Origin: Fonsecaea monophora
Lineage: Eukaryota > Ascomycota > Eurotiomycetes > Chaetothyriales > Herpotrichiellaceae
DNA length: 64,000 bases
NCBI RefSeq assembly: GCF_001642475.1
Contig: NW_019173945.1
Span: forward strand, 364,896-428,895
Direction: 5' to 3'
The translations under genes were made by a program, and so were the position numbers. Below the pieces are notes generated by a model. It did not search any database. It saw nothing but the letters and a program-made list of their open reading frames with translations, and had not been told where the DNA came from. Positions 54,535 to 64,000 of the stretch are shown piece after piece. Numbering within the stretch: the stretch's first letter is position 1; the number at the start of each line of letters is the position of its first letter.

Positions 54535-57500
54535 CGCACCGACAGCCTGCCATCACTCTCTGAAGGAAAAGAATGCTTGCTTCGCCAGCCAACGGCGGTA
54601 TCGAAGGAGGATACTGTAAAGTATCGTTTCAATAGAACTTCGGCATTGGACTAGAGCATTGAGAACGCCACGGTGGCGAGTGTTGATTGATCCCTTAGGT
54701 GTCTCGACACCTGCCAGAGGAGTTTGATGTGTAGGACAGTGTGGTAGTACTCCATATAAGATATCTAGAAGACTTTGCTATTTCGTCAAATGCAATGTTC
54801 GAGTTAGTCAATGTTTTACTGCCTTACGACATGACACCACCGAATGACCTGATGCTCAGAACCAACATAACCTGCAAAACGCGCTGTCTGATCTGGACTT
54901 TAGACATATCAATGAGACGCTGCCCCCCGGCCAAGACAGGACTGGAATCTTGGACACGTTCGAACCCGTTCAGGGGGAAATATGCCTCTTTGGGCATAAG
55001 GTATAGTGTGGTCGCTCGTTTATGTGAAGACCAGGTGTATTCTCGCTAATTTCAGGGACCTTTGGGGGACAGGATTTGGTGAACGATCAGGAGGTAGCTC
55101 AAAACACTGACATATTAGAACCTACCTTCGACAAGGCATGTGTCAGCACGGAGTCTGAGCGTCAACGACGGTTACGACAATCGCTTTGAGTTCTGGTCAA
55201 ATGTACAAAGCGAATTCTAGACCCTCTCTCAACCGTGTCAGAATTCGCAAAAGGCAATTTTTGGTGGCGTGGGAGGATTCAAAGTCCATTGAGTGACACA
55301 GACCGGGACCGTGGGCGGAGGGCAACACATACTGGGTTGCAGTGAGGTTGTATCCGCTCCGCAACGCAGCCAGCCATATGTCAAATTCGGATGCTGATTA
55401 TGACATGGCAGCGGCTGCGAGTCTCTGAATCGTGGAGCCCCCTGTTCTTCGGGACGGTTGTCGGAATGAATTGGAGTTCGAGGATCAGTGAATCAACGAG
55501 GCCGACGAATAACCTCGACGTGCTTGATCTTTCAGCAGTCGAATTTGGCAAATCGGGCTGAATATGAAATTATGCTGGTGTTGAAACATCATGCTGCCGG
55601 TGTGGAGAGTGACTCCTGCAAAGACACGATTACTTTCCACTAATCAGCATCGAGAATACTGTTGTGTGTTGCAGGACACCCTCAGATTGCGATCAGCAAG
55701 CATCACAAGGACGCATGGACGACCGCCACCTCTTGTCCAGTCAGCCACTGCCCAGTATATTGTCTTCTGACCTAAAGCCAGCCTGAGCCAGAGAAGGAGG
55801 GCCAAGTTGATGAACCAATCATCAAGTATTGTCGCGTCCTGGGGTAGGCAGGTTGAGACCGAGTCTGACGCTTCCCACACCCTCAGGCCGCAAGTCACTG
55901 CCGATTCCAGAATCTGAAAAAGTCATTCCAGAAGCATGTTCGTGGGCCGTGATTCGTCCAGAGTCAGTCCAGACTATTGAGTCTGCCGGAGAAATTCTGC
56001 ACCACTCATTGCAATTCAGGCCAAGGTTGGCACTCCTTGGACTGGCCTAGACGGGCAACTCGGGTGTAACGGCGAAGTGGGAGGTCGAAGCCCTGTCAAA
56101 AGCGTGGGAAACAGCGGGAACTTACTTTGTCGACCTGGTTGGACGTGTCCGTGGACATTCAAATGGATGCTGATGCTCATGCGGACGGGTGCCTGACGAA
56201 TTCTGAATCCCCGGAGAGTCCGTCGGGAAAGATTAACCGCCAAAGTGCTTCAGATGAGAAGTCGTCCCTCTGATGCAGGTACCAAAAGTGAGCGGGGGAC
56301 AGTCATTCGAATCGCTTAGCCGTAGGTCCGTAGTTGATCTCCTGTGCCGCTGCTCGGCTTTAGGAATTGGAAAGGAGACCATTTTTTCAATGGCTCCGAA
56401 TTTTGTGTCAAGCTCACTGATGATCTGCGGACTGAGCAGCTCTGGTGGCTCTGATAGATGGAAGGTGTGGGACACAGAATGAAAAGGTTTTTTGGGGAGG
56501 TGGAAATCAAAGTCTCATCCGGGAGCCGTGATTGAGCAGTCAAAAGGCAGTGTCAAGCCAACGAGAGAAGAAAGGTGTGTGTTTCCACAATTCCGCAATT
56601 CCCCAACATTTCGATCTTTGTACTCGGAAGGCATGTAATAATCCTTCCCACCTCTTCTAACTCGTTACCTCTGGGATGGCACTTGGGTACGAGGTAGGTA
56701 TAGACAACAGTGATACGAGATAGCGAGTCCGAGCTCGGGTTGCATCTGCGACCACTTCTGTAAGCGAGGCAACTGAGGCTTCTGTTTGGCACGCGATAAT
56801 TTTATCGACCCCGTGTCCTTGGTTGTGTGGGAATTGGCTTCAGGGGCCTGGAAGAGAGCGTCGCGGCGCATGGGCTTTTCGATAATCATGGTGCTGGTAA
56901 AGAGTGTGGATGGAGGACTCGTAGTAGTGCTATACGAGTAATAATCAAGAAGCACTTATGCACAGCTAACAAAGACAATCACCAACCGTTGCCTTTCTTT
57001 GACAGACTAGGGCTTCGCTTTGATGCATGAGGGAGAACTAAAGGACCAAAAGTCAAGCACCCTGGCAAGTTCCAGCCTCTGACCACTTGTTATTTTGTTT
57101 TTGAGGACCAGACTCGATTTGGGGAAGGAAGGGGAGGAAGGGGGAGGCCTAGGCCTAAAATGCGCCTGCTGGTTGTCGTTCCGAACTCCAGGTCTCTCGG
57201 TGGCATCTGCCCCGGAGCAACGGTGGAGCCAGGACGGTGGTAGCCTGGCCACTACTAGCACCTGGCACTTGGTGCGAGCTCTGCCTCCAGGCTTTCGGGC
57301 TGGTGTTGCGGCGAAGGATGAGAGCCACTGTGGGCACCAAGACAGAAAGGGTCATGATCCCGCGTCTCCCCGGTCGTTGCCGTTCCAAGGGTCGTTGATC
57401 GCCTTCCCACCTCCCACTTCCTAGGTAGAGTACCAGCCCAATGTCCGAAACTCGATGCTTTGGAGTCCGCCCAAGTTTCGGGTTCAGGCGTGCGCCCGGG

Positions 57501-59356
57501 GGGGTTGGACCGCCCGGAGACTCTGGCCATGATTAGCATTCCTGGGCGTGTCTCTTGTCCATTGAGAGTGCCTCTGGTGGGCTTCATTCCCCATTCTTTC
57601 TGGTTCACTAGGCTGCTCTATACTCGGCGTCTCCCTCGGGTAACCAGTTTGTTTGTCCCTGCAATCTATCGCCGTTCCCATGGCCATGTCCTTGGGACTC
57701 CCTGTCAACCACGTTGAAAAGGACTTGCTGAAACCTGTCAAAGATCCTGGTAACTGAGGTCTGCACATCCTCTCGTCATCTGTATGCATGATCCCATATG
57801 TCAGCTGCTTCCTTAATATTTCCTCTACATTATTATTCATTATTGCACAGAGTCGCGACCGCTTCAGCCGGCTCTAGGCAGAGAGCCCAAGAAAGACAAA
57901 ATGGGTGGGTGCAGGCAGTCTTGTATGACTTTGAGTCCGTAGTGCAGAATCTGTGACAGATTCAGGTGGCACAAAAGTCTCCCTTATAAGGGTAACACGT
58001 GTGCTACGGCATCAACGGGGTATCTGGCCGCACAAAGCAAGATATGCATGCTGGGGATCAACAACCCGGCCTCGCACGAATCTGGGTTGCAATTTTACCA
58101 GGATTCATCATGAGATCAAAGTTGTCCAAAACCACGCCAAAAGTCTAGAGCCGTGTGAGCATCCTTCTCCTATTAACCAGCACGAGGACCAACACGAGCC
58201 TATGGCCTGTGCATCAGCCCACCCCCTGCCATTTGGAAGCATGTTGCTCGTGGACCGACCGGAATCTTCAGCTGTCCGAGATGAGACTAGGTAGACGAGT
58301 AAACTTGTCATGGTGCCGGAAAGGTCCTGGTTGTCTATCAACACGGTCAGTAATTGTAGTGAACAAAACAGTGTATTGTCGAGTACCTCGTACATGCCAC
58401 CTGCTTGTATATCAACCAGTGGTGGCGAAGCACCCTCACACAACCACAACCACAACATGGGTCTTTTTCACTTTGGCAGTGATGCAATGCCTCGAAGCGG
58501 TAGGCTGGCAGTGGTAGTGGCAGTGGCAGTTGTTGCTAGCGGCTGAAGCTCCAACATTGAACTCTGATGCCTCTTGCTTTTTCAGCGCAGGATCTGCCCT
58601 ACCTCTCCAATCAATCATCTTTGTCCCACTGGTGAGGCCCACAACAGCGGGGGTGATAACCGACCGAATTGCACCAGGGGGTGTGAAGTGCAGAGCGGTT
58701 TTGCCCAAAGTGTTCATGGCGGCCATGCACCTGGAAGAAGGGCGAGGGAACGTGCGCAATTTAGCCCACACACCAAGAGTCCAGGCTAGCGAGTACGAGC
58801 AGGATCGTCTAACACTAGGCATAAGATAGCCAGCAGCAGATGTCCACCCATCCATCCCCTGAGAGTCGAGGAGTCTGCCAATGGCATTCGCTAGGATGTA
58901 CTTGTAAAGAATCTCTTTCTGCAGTGCACATGCTCGTCGAAGTCCGTGCCTTCTTGCTGGTAGTACAACCGGGTTGGCAACAGTAAGCAAAGGAACAAGG
59001 GAAGGCCTCCGACGGGGAAGGATTCATAACAATAGCTGGTAGGAGCAGGAGCAACAGCAGCCTTCGAAGTGGGCATCGCAGTGGGCATCGGGCCCGCCCC
59101 AAAGTCCCGAATGGAATGGCCTTGGGGGCAAGCACTGGGCCGCTGGGCAGTTAGTGGGAGGCCCATGATTCTGACCCTGTTAGGCGTACGAGGTGTGGAG
59201 CGCAGCCATGGGGAAAAGCCTCCTCGCAGGCTAGGCCCAAAGCCAACAGCACCATCCCAGGGCACCGACAAGGGCCCACCAGGGCTAAATGACCATTGAC
59301 CACTGACCAGAGACAGGAGGGGAGCGCTGGCCCGCTGGCCCGCTAGGCTGCTTCGC
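54535..59356. other. Gene-poor interval between SDR and VeA region
   Basis: 4.8 kb without a gene I can support. Many ORFs of 60-180 codons exist on both strands (for example 58436-58990 minus, 184 codons) but they lack recognisable motifs, start context or intron structure. No transposase or reverse transcriptase motif was seen. A TGGCAG/TGGTAG-type repeat lies near 58506-58531. Confidence 0.5.
58506..58531. repeat. GGCAGT/GGTAGT hexanucleotide run
   Basis: Adjacent GGCAGT, GGTAGT, GGCAGT and GGCAGT units in the gene-poor interval. Confidence 0.65.
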
Positions 59357-59876
59357 CTACCATGCTGGTGCTGCTGCCGGCGCATGGACCTGGCGTCTGG
59401 GTGCTTGACGGTGCCGCTTTTCCATATTTTCGCTGGCGCTGTGTTCTTCCTGGCTCCCCGGCTGCGACGTCGTTGCATCCCCATCTGCACCTCTTCTTCT
59501 CAGTCTTTCCCACTCTTCTCGCAGCTCTTCTGCTTCATTCCTACCCTCGCTGTCGCTCGCCTCGTCGGCAGGGGAACTGTTACCAAAGTCACCCTCCCCC
59601 GATCCTAGCATTCCATCTCTTCTGCCTTCGAACTCTTCTCGTGTTAGATTTTGTCCGTCTCCGGGCATTGGAGGGTCTAGAAGGGAAAGGATATTTTGTT
59701 ACCTGCTCCCAACATTGGTCGTGATAGTCCGGCTCACTCAGTGAGCGAGAAGAGTTCCAGTTGTCTGGCTTCACAAAAACCTTACATCCCTCGGTCGCAT
59801 TTGGTGTCGAAGTAAAACTCGCATCCGCTCTCCCTCCACCAAACCCGAATCCTGCGATCGACCATTGTTGGGACAT
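59357..59876 (-). CDS. Candidate two-exon small protein, unknown function
   Basis: Two overlapping minus-strand frames join into one protein if a 70-nt intron is removed: exons 59876-59703 and 59632-59357 (450 nt, 149 aa). The donor is GTAACA, a CTAAC branch-like motif lies 10 nt before the acceptor, and the junction is phase 0. The protein begins MSQQWSIAGFGFGGGRADAS and the second exon starts FEGRRDGMLGSGEGDFG. It then becomes acidic and helical (EAEELREEWERLRRR) and ends in a basic, Pro/Ala-rich tail. I do not recognise the family. The intron was found by matching frames, so it is a hypothesis; chance ORFs remain possible. It is divergent from the VeA gene, 585 bp away. Confidence 0.35.
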
Positions 59877-60461
59877 TCAGCAAGGCACGGTCCACGCTGA
59901 CACGGTCATCCCTCTACCTTTCCACTGGGCGAAGAAACCGGGATACGTTTTCGATTCAACGGCGCAGGAAATAGCAGGGAACTTAAGCTTCTGGTTGTCT
60001 ATATTCGTCAGGATCCAGACTTTGAGCGCATGCGATCCGGAAACATTGTCCGCTTGGCCTCTTGGTTGAACTCGACAACCACTAGACCCGGACCTCGTCG
60101 TGATCCAGCCATTGCACAACCAGCAAGGAAGAAACGACTCGGGTGATAGGTTTTGGTCTGATTGAATTGTGGTGGAGCTTTGGATTCTGGTCAGTACTTT
60201 TCACTTTCCCAGTGGTGTTTCTTTGTGTTCTTGCCCATTGGGCGCTGCTGGTCTTCTGCGCCTACCGTGTGCGTCTCGAGCTACCAGAAGGAAGGAGAGA
60301 CTCGAGGGCGACGGTTGGATTCACGCTGGCCATTTGGCGGGGCTGGGCTCCAGGATACCTCTTGATCGATTGCCCAACCTCCAGGACCTTGGAGTCGCTC
60401 CGTATTGTCTACATGTATTTCGTATCTTGCTTCTTAGATTTCACCCTGTCTCCAATACAGC
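59877..60461. promoter_or_regulatory. VeA upstream region
   Basis: 585 bp between the candidate small gene and the VeA-like start, presumably VeA promoter and 5' leader. Several short upstream ORFs occur in other frames. No specific binding site was recognised. Confidence 0.4.
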
Positions 60462-62254
60462 ATGTCTTCTCCCATTGATAGAGATGCCGCTGACACCGCC
60501 AACATGGATAGTGCCCAGAACCTGCCGGAGAAACTGTCGCCAGTTGATACGTCGACGACTACCCGTGACTCGGATCAAGGCCTTCCAGCGCTTAAAGACT
60601 GCCTGGGCCACGAGTTTGATATCAACAATCTACGACAAATTCTACCCCAAAAACCACGTCCTTTCATACCGGGCCTGTTTGTACCGGGGATCTCGGTCCT
60701 CTATCTTGACGGCCTACCAATTCGAACCTACAATATTTGCGGTATATCATACAACATGCAGCAACCTCCTAACGAGACGAGGAGCTCCGTCAGTAGGTTC
60801 ACCATCGACAGGAGGTGCATCAAATACTCTCTGGAAGTCGTGCAACAGCCAGAAAAAGCTCGAGCATGTGGATCTGGACCCAGATGTATGTTAAGCGCAA
60901 CGCCTTTGAGAATCTCTACTAACGTACGAAAGCATCAAATGACCGGAGACCAGTAGACCCACCTCCGGTCGTTGAACTGAAGGTGTTTATCAATGATGTC
61001 GACACCACGATGCAGTATGATGCCACCTTCATGCTCTATGCCAGTTTGGAAGTTGCTCGGCCGATAGCAGGGGGTAAAATGCACGTCCCGCCCGCTATTC
61101 CCGTATTGGCCGGTGTCACAATAGCCAGTGCCGCTTATCTGGAAAAGCCGAAACGAGCCGCCTACTTCATCTTTCCAGATCTATCCGTCAGACATGAAGG
61201 CTGGTATCGGCTGAGGTTCTCACTGTTCGAGGGGGTGAAACACGACCAGGATGCCGATATCGGAAAGCCGTTTAACCGGACCGAGAGGGACGGGGATAAC
61301 TTGACGGCGCCTGTCCGTCACGAAGGCGTCTTCAATCGGATGGAAGTCCTGTCCACTCCATTCCAGGTCTACAGCGCCAAGAAATTCCCAGGACTCAATC
61401 AGAGCACGGCTCTAAGTATGATGGTCGCCGACCAAGGCTGCAGAGTTAGGATTCGGAGAGACGTCCGGCAAAGAAAGCGACGGCAGAAGTCTGGAGGCGA
61501 AGGCGATGACGCTCCGAGCTCCTACCAGGGCACTCCCCAACCCACCTATCGCAACCTCGACCACTCCAGATCAGTCAGTCGCAATAGCATTGGCACTCAG
61601 CACGAGAATGAGTTACAAAATCGAGATCCCGCCGAAGCCCTCTGGGCTCGCCAGGACGCTGCAATGCGGGCGCGACTGTTGGCTTCCAACCACTCGTCGA
61701 TAGCGGCACCTAGTGCAGTACTACCTTCACCTACCACATCGATGCCCCCACCTCCTGTATACAATCCAGCGCCTGCACGAAGGCCATCATTCGACAATCG
61801 GCCCAAGCCCATGCTCACTATGCCGATCCCCCGACCCTCGCAGCCTTCCTCTGCTTTGCCCAACCAGTCGTCAGTTCCAAGACCCATGACCCCAGACACC
61901 GAGAGAAGTCTTACTCTGCCGCCGCTGAGATTTCCCGGTGCGAGCACGTCCAAACCCGATTCACCAGGTCTCAGATACAATATGCCAGCACCCACAGCAA
62001 TGAAGAGGACATTCAGCCCCGGCTCCTCTATCCAGGAGACATCCTTGAAAGATGGGGCTCGACCTGGGATGCCTCCTGCCCATTGTCCACCACCACCCCC
62101 TCCGAGTGGTAGCGATATTATCGAACCGGACGTCAGTGGCGATGGAGATGATGACGATGAAGAGGCGGAGTTATTCGCCGATGCATTGATATACACGCGG
62201 GCGGACGGTACCAAAAGCTACAGATACCGTCCTGGAACCAGTTATTTTCGGTAA
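60462..62254 (+). CDS. veA: Velvet-domain regulator VeA
   Basis: VeA is the light-dependent nuclear regulator that partners VelB and LaeA to control development and secondary metabolism. Two exons: 60462-60885 and 60933-62254 (1746 nt, 581 aa), with a 47-nt intron (GTATGT...TACTAAC...GAAAG, phase 1). The velvet domain reads [20 protein letters not shown], then across the junction [38 protein letters not shown], and ends [20 protein letters not shown] and [17 protein letters not shown]. The ACGSG plus [13 protein letters not shown] pattern is VeA rather than VelB or VosA. The C-terminal part is Pro/Ser-rich with a Pro run and an acidic patch near the end. Known VeA proteins start near [14 protein letters not shown] (60756); here 98 further codons are open upstream with their own ATG, so the true start may be either. 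Confidence 0.92.
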
Positions 62255-63481
62255 TGGAGATTAGCAGACTGCCACATACGTCTCAGACGCCTGCCTCTTT
62301 CTGTCTGTGTCGTAATGTACTTGGAGTGGCATTTTCGACGTGATTTGGGTTCACATGCACACGGGTAATCAGGACACACAGGACACACGGGTTTGGGCGT
62401 CTTTGAAGTTGCACAATAAAAGAACCAGCGCTAAGCCTCTGGCCTTTGATGCACAGGTCTTGTTCTTTGGACCCTTTTCGACTCAATTTCTTTGGAAGAA
62501 GATACGTGTCCTCTGGCGCTTGTTTTTCGTTTGCGTTATCTTCTCGAGGAAGCGGTGCGGACAAAGAGCGACCTGGCACATCTAGTGGAGCCACATGAAG
62601 TTCAGTGGTCAAGACCGGCATGGGTCGACGGAATGTTCTTCCAGATAGCAAGCTGAGAGAGGCGCTACAGGAATTACATCAAGGTCGCCACGTGGAAGCA
62701 CATGATACCAGTCTCCCGGGTAACCAGCCAGATCAACCGTTTTGGATGAGAATGGAGGAGACTAGACTGCAAGCTCTCTTTGTCTGGGTGTTATTTCCGG
62801 CCCACACCATTGGAAAGATGGAGGAGGTGGCCATACGAACCAGAAGAAGACGCGTTACATCTAGCGGTCCCCCATGTGGTGTAGATGAACAGAGGCAGCT
62901 TGGGCATTTACAAACATGATATCTCACTCTAGATTGCATTTCTCTCTATATCTGTGGTCTGTACAGAGACTTACAAAACCGGTTTCCTCCCTGCGCATAT
63001 CCTTTACTATTGTCTGTTCTGGAGTGGAGCAGGCCGGTATCCACATTCTCCCAGATCAATTTACATAAGTCTGGTCAGCAATCATCTCTAGCTATTACCG
63101 CCTGCCATACAGTCCATTACGTCTCTCAATATACTGGGGTTGTCTTGACGAATGTATTTTTTGGGCTAGTAATCACGTGCTCTGACACGTTTGTCTCGCG
63201 CTACACTATTTAACAGCTATATCGACATCGCGTCTGAGCTGCTATTTTCCGGGCTAAAGAACAATCCATCAGCCCATTTCCTTACCACCACCATTGGTGG
63301 CATGGCCACACTTGACGCTCGAAATGCCATGTCGCTGTAGATACAGTAGTGTAACGTTACCCTTCAAGTCGTGCCTTCTTTACTTCTAAGATCGACGGAA
63401 GTATTTCTGGATCTTCGACAACGGCGTTTTCTTGGTGTTCCTTGTCAGTGCGCTAGAAGTCCGGGTCTCTAGAGTGAGGAA
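62255..63481. other. Convergent intergenic VeA/TPR gene
   Basis: About 1.2 kb. It holds the VeA 3' UTR and, on the right (63386-63481), a possible last exon of the TPR gene. No other convincing ORF was recognised. Confidence 0.45.
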
Positions 63482-64000
63482 TTAGTGTCCTTTCGCGGTG
63501 AAACTGACCGGTAGAGAATCCATACCTTGCTGGAGATCTACGGGTTTGATAGCACTCTCAAGTCGTCTACACCGCTCATGGGATGAGCCTAGAACATACC
63601 GAAGACCAACTAGTGCTCGTTGAAAGAACTCCGTCGCCTCCTTTCGTCGGCCTCGAAGAACCAGCAGCCGAGCAAGATTCTCATAGGTGTTCAGTGCAGG
63701 AAGATATTGTCTTACGAGGCCCGTACCTAAAGCATTCTCGTAGCCTCGTAGCGCTCGCTCGTACATCTCTTCCGCCTCCTTAAGCTTCCCTTGATTAAAG
63801 TAGAGGAGGCCGAGATTATGAACCGTATCGAGTGTCGACGTATGCTCCGGCCCGAGCGCTTTCTCGCGGCCTAGTAGCGCTCGCTCGTACATCTCTTCCG
63901 CCTCCTTAAGCTTCCCTTGATTAAAGTAGAGGAGGCCGAGATTATGAACCGTATCGAGTGTCGACGTATGCTCCGGCCCGAGCGCTTTCTCGCGGCCTAG
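63482..64000 (-). CDS. C-terminal part of TPR (kinesin light chain-type) protein, 5' end beyond window
   Basis: The minus frame is open from the right edge and ends at TAG/TGA-type stop 63482-63484, giving 172 residues. It consists of 42-residue TPR units of the TPR_10/TPR_12 type, e.g. HTSTLDTVHNLGLLYFNQGK then LKEAEEMYERALLGREKALG, with later diverged units (NTYENLARLLVLRGRRKEAT). Such arrays are the C-terminal sensor part of many fungal NB-ARC or NACHT NLR-like proteins and of kinesin light chain-like proteins; which one cannot be told without the upstream part. The reading frame ends SLPVSFTAKGH, but a GTATGG donor at the preceding Gln-Gln and a CTCTAG acceptor would splice to a basic tail ending at 63386, a plausible alternative 3' end. 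Confidence 0.8.
   Translation of the reverse strand, partial: LGREKALGPEHTSTLDTVHNLGLLYFNQGKLKEAEEMYERALLGREKALGPEHTSTLDTVHNLGLLYFNQGKLKEAEEMYERALRGYENALGTGLVRQYLPALNTYENLARLLVLRGRRKEATEFFQRALVGLRYVLGSSHERCRRLESAIKPVDLQQGMDSLPVSFTAKGH
63749..64000 (-). repeat. Two exact 126-bp tandem copies (TPR-coding)
   Basis: 63749-63874 and 63875-64000 are identical base for base. Each is 126 nt (42 codons), one TPR unit on the minus strand. The array runs off the window edge. Confidence 0.93.

Noticed and set aside
54955..54985. GTTCGAACCC resembling a tRNA B box
   Set aside because: The flanks do not form a T stem and no A box or cloverleaf could be built.
58436..58990. 184-codon minus-strand ORF in the gene-poor interval
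   Set aside because: No recognisable motif, odd Val run derived from a simple repeat, no splice support; likely chance.
58891..59490. 199-codon minus-strand ORF
   Set aside because: It overlaps the candidate two-exon gene in another frame and its composition (Arg/Pro/Gly, long TTG-type start) looks like shadow sequence.
1..64000. CRISPR arrays, phage or bacterial elements
   Set aside because: Nothing of this kind is present; the window is eukaryotic.

Overview
The window is nuclear DNA of a filamentous ascomycete (Pezizomycotina). The signs are mono- and multi-exonic genes with short introns (about 47-70 nt, GT...CTAAC/CTGAC...AG), fungus-specific families (KTR mannosyltransferase, CipC, Byr4, velvet VeA, Dal5-type transporter) and no bacterial-style operons. 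The exact class cannot be fixed by eye. Gene content fits Eurotiomycetes (Chaetothyriales-like) or a relative, which is an inference.

Layout from left to right. 0-13 kb is a compact housekeeping block: the Bub2-GAP partner Byr4 (runs off the left edge), an XRCC4-type NHEJ protein, CipC, a catalytically dead lysophospholipase-like alpha/beta hydrolase, a mitochondrial Mmc1-like protein, the gamma-tubulin complex subunit GCP5 and the ICln/pICln methylosome chaperone. 13-23 kb holds a KTR mannosyltransferase, a Dal5-type MFS permease, a truncated RNase H-like relic, cytochrome c oxidase subunit 6 and a very-long-chain fatty acid elongase. 23-41 kb holds FGAM synthase (ADE6), a sugar transporter with a long N-terminal tail, an Ebp1-like elongation-complex protein, a divergent mitochondrial carrier and the FACT subunit Spt16. 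41-54 kb holds two uncharacterised proteins, an acid-ceramidase/NAAA-like Ntn hydrolase, a secreted tyrosinase, eIF2D (Tma64), a DUF1264/OBAP-like protein and a short-chain dehydrogenase. 54.5-60.4 kb is gene-poor, with one candidate two-exon gene. It ends at a VeA-type velvet regulator. The right edge cuts into a TPR protein whose last repeats are identical at DNA level, as in fungal NLR-like proteins.

Most genes are unlinked housekeeping functions and no convincing biosynthetic cluster is visible. Weak functional groupings are two transcription-elongation proteins (Ebp1-like, Spt16) within 6 kb and a divergent Byr4/XRCC4 promoter carrying MCB and CCAAT motifs. The most unusual points are the exact 126-bp TPR repeat, the 98-codon N-terminal extension and long empty upstream of VeA, the hydrolase that has lost its catalytic triad, and the RNase H relic. 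I did not find a clearly new multi-gene system.
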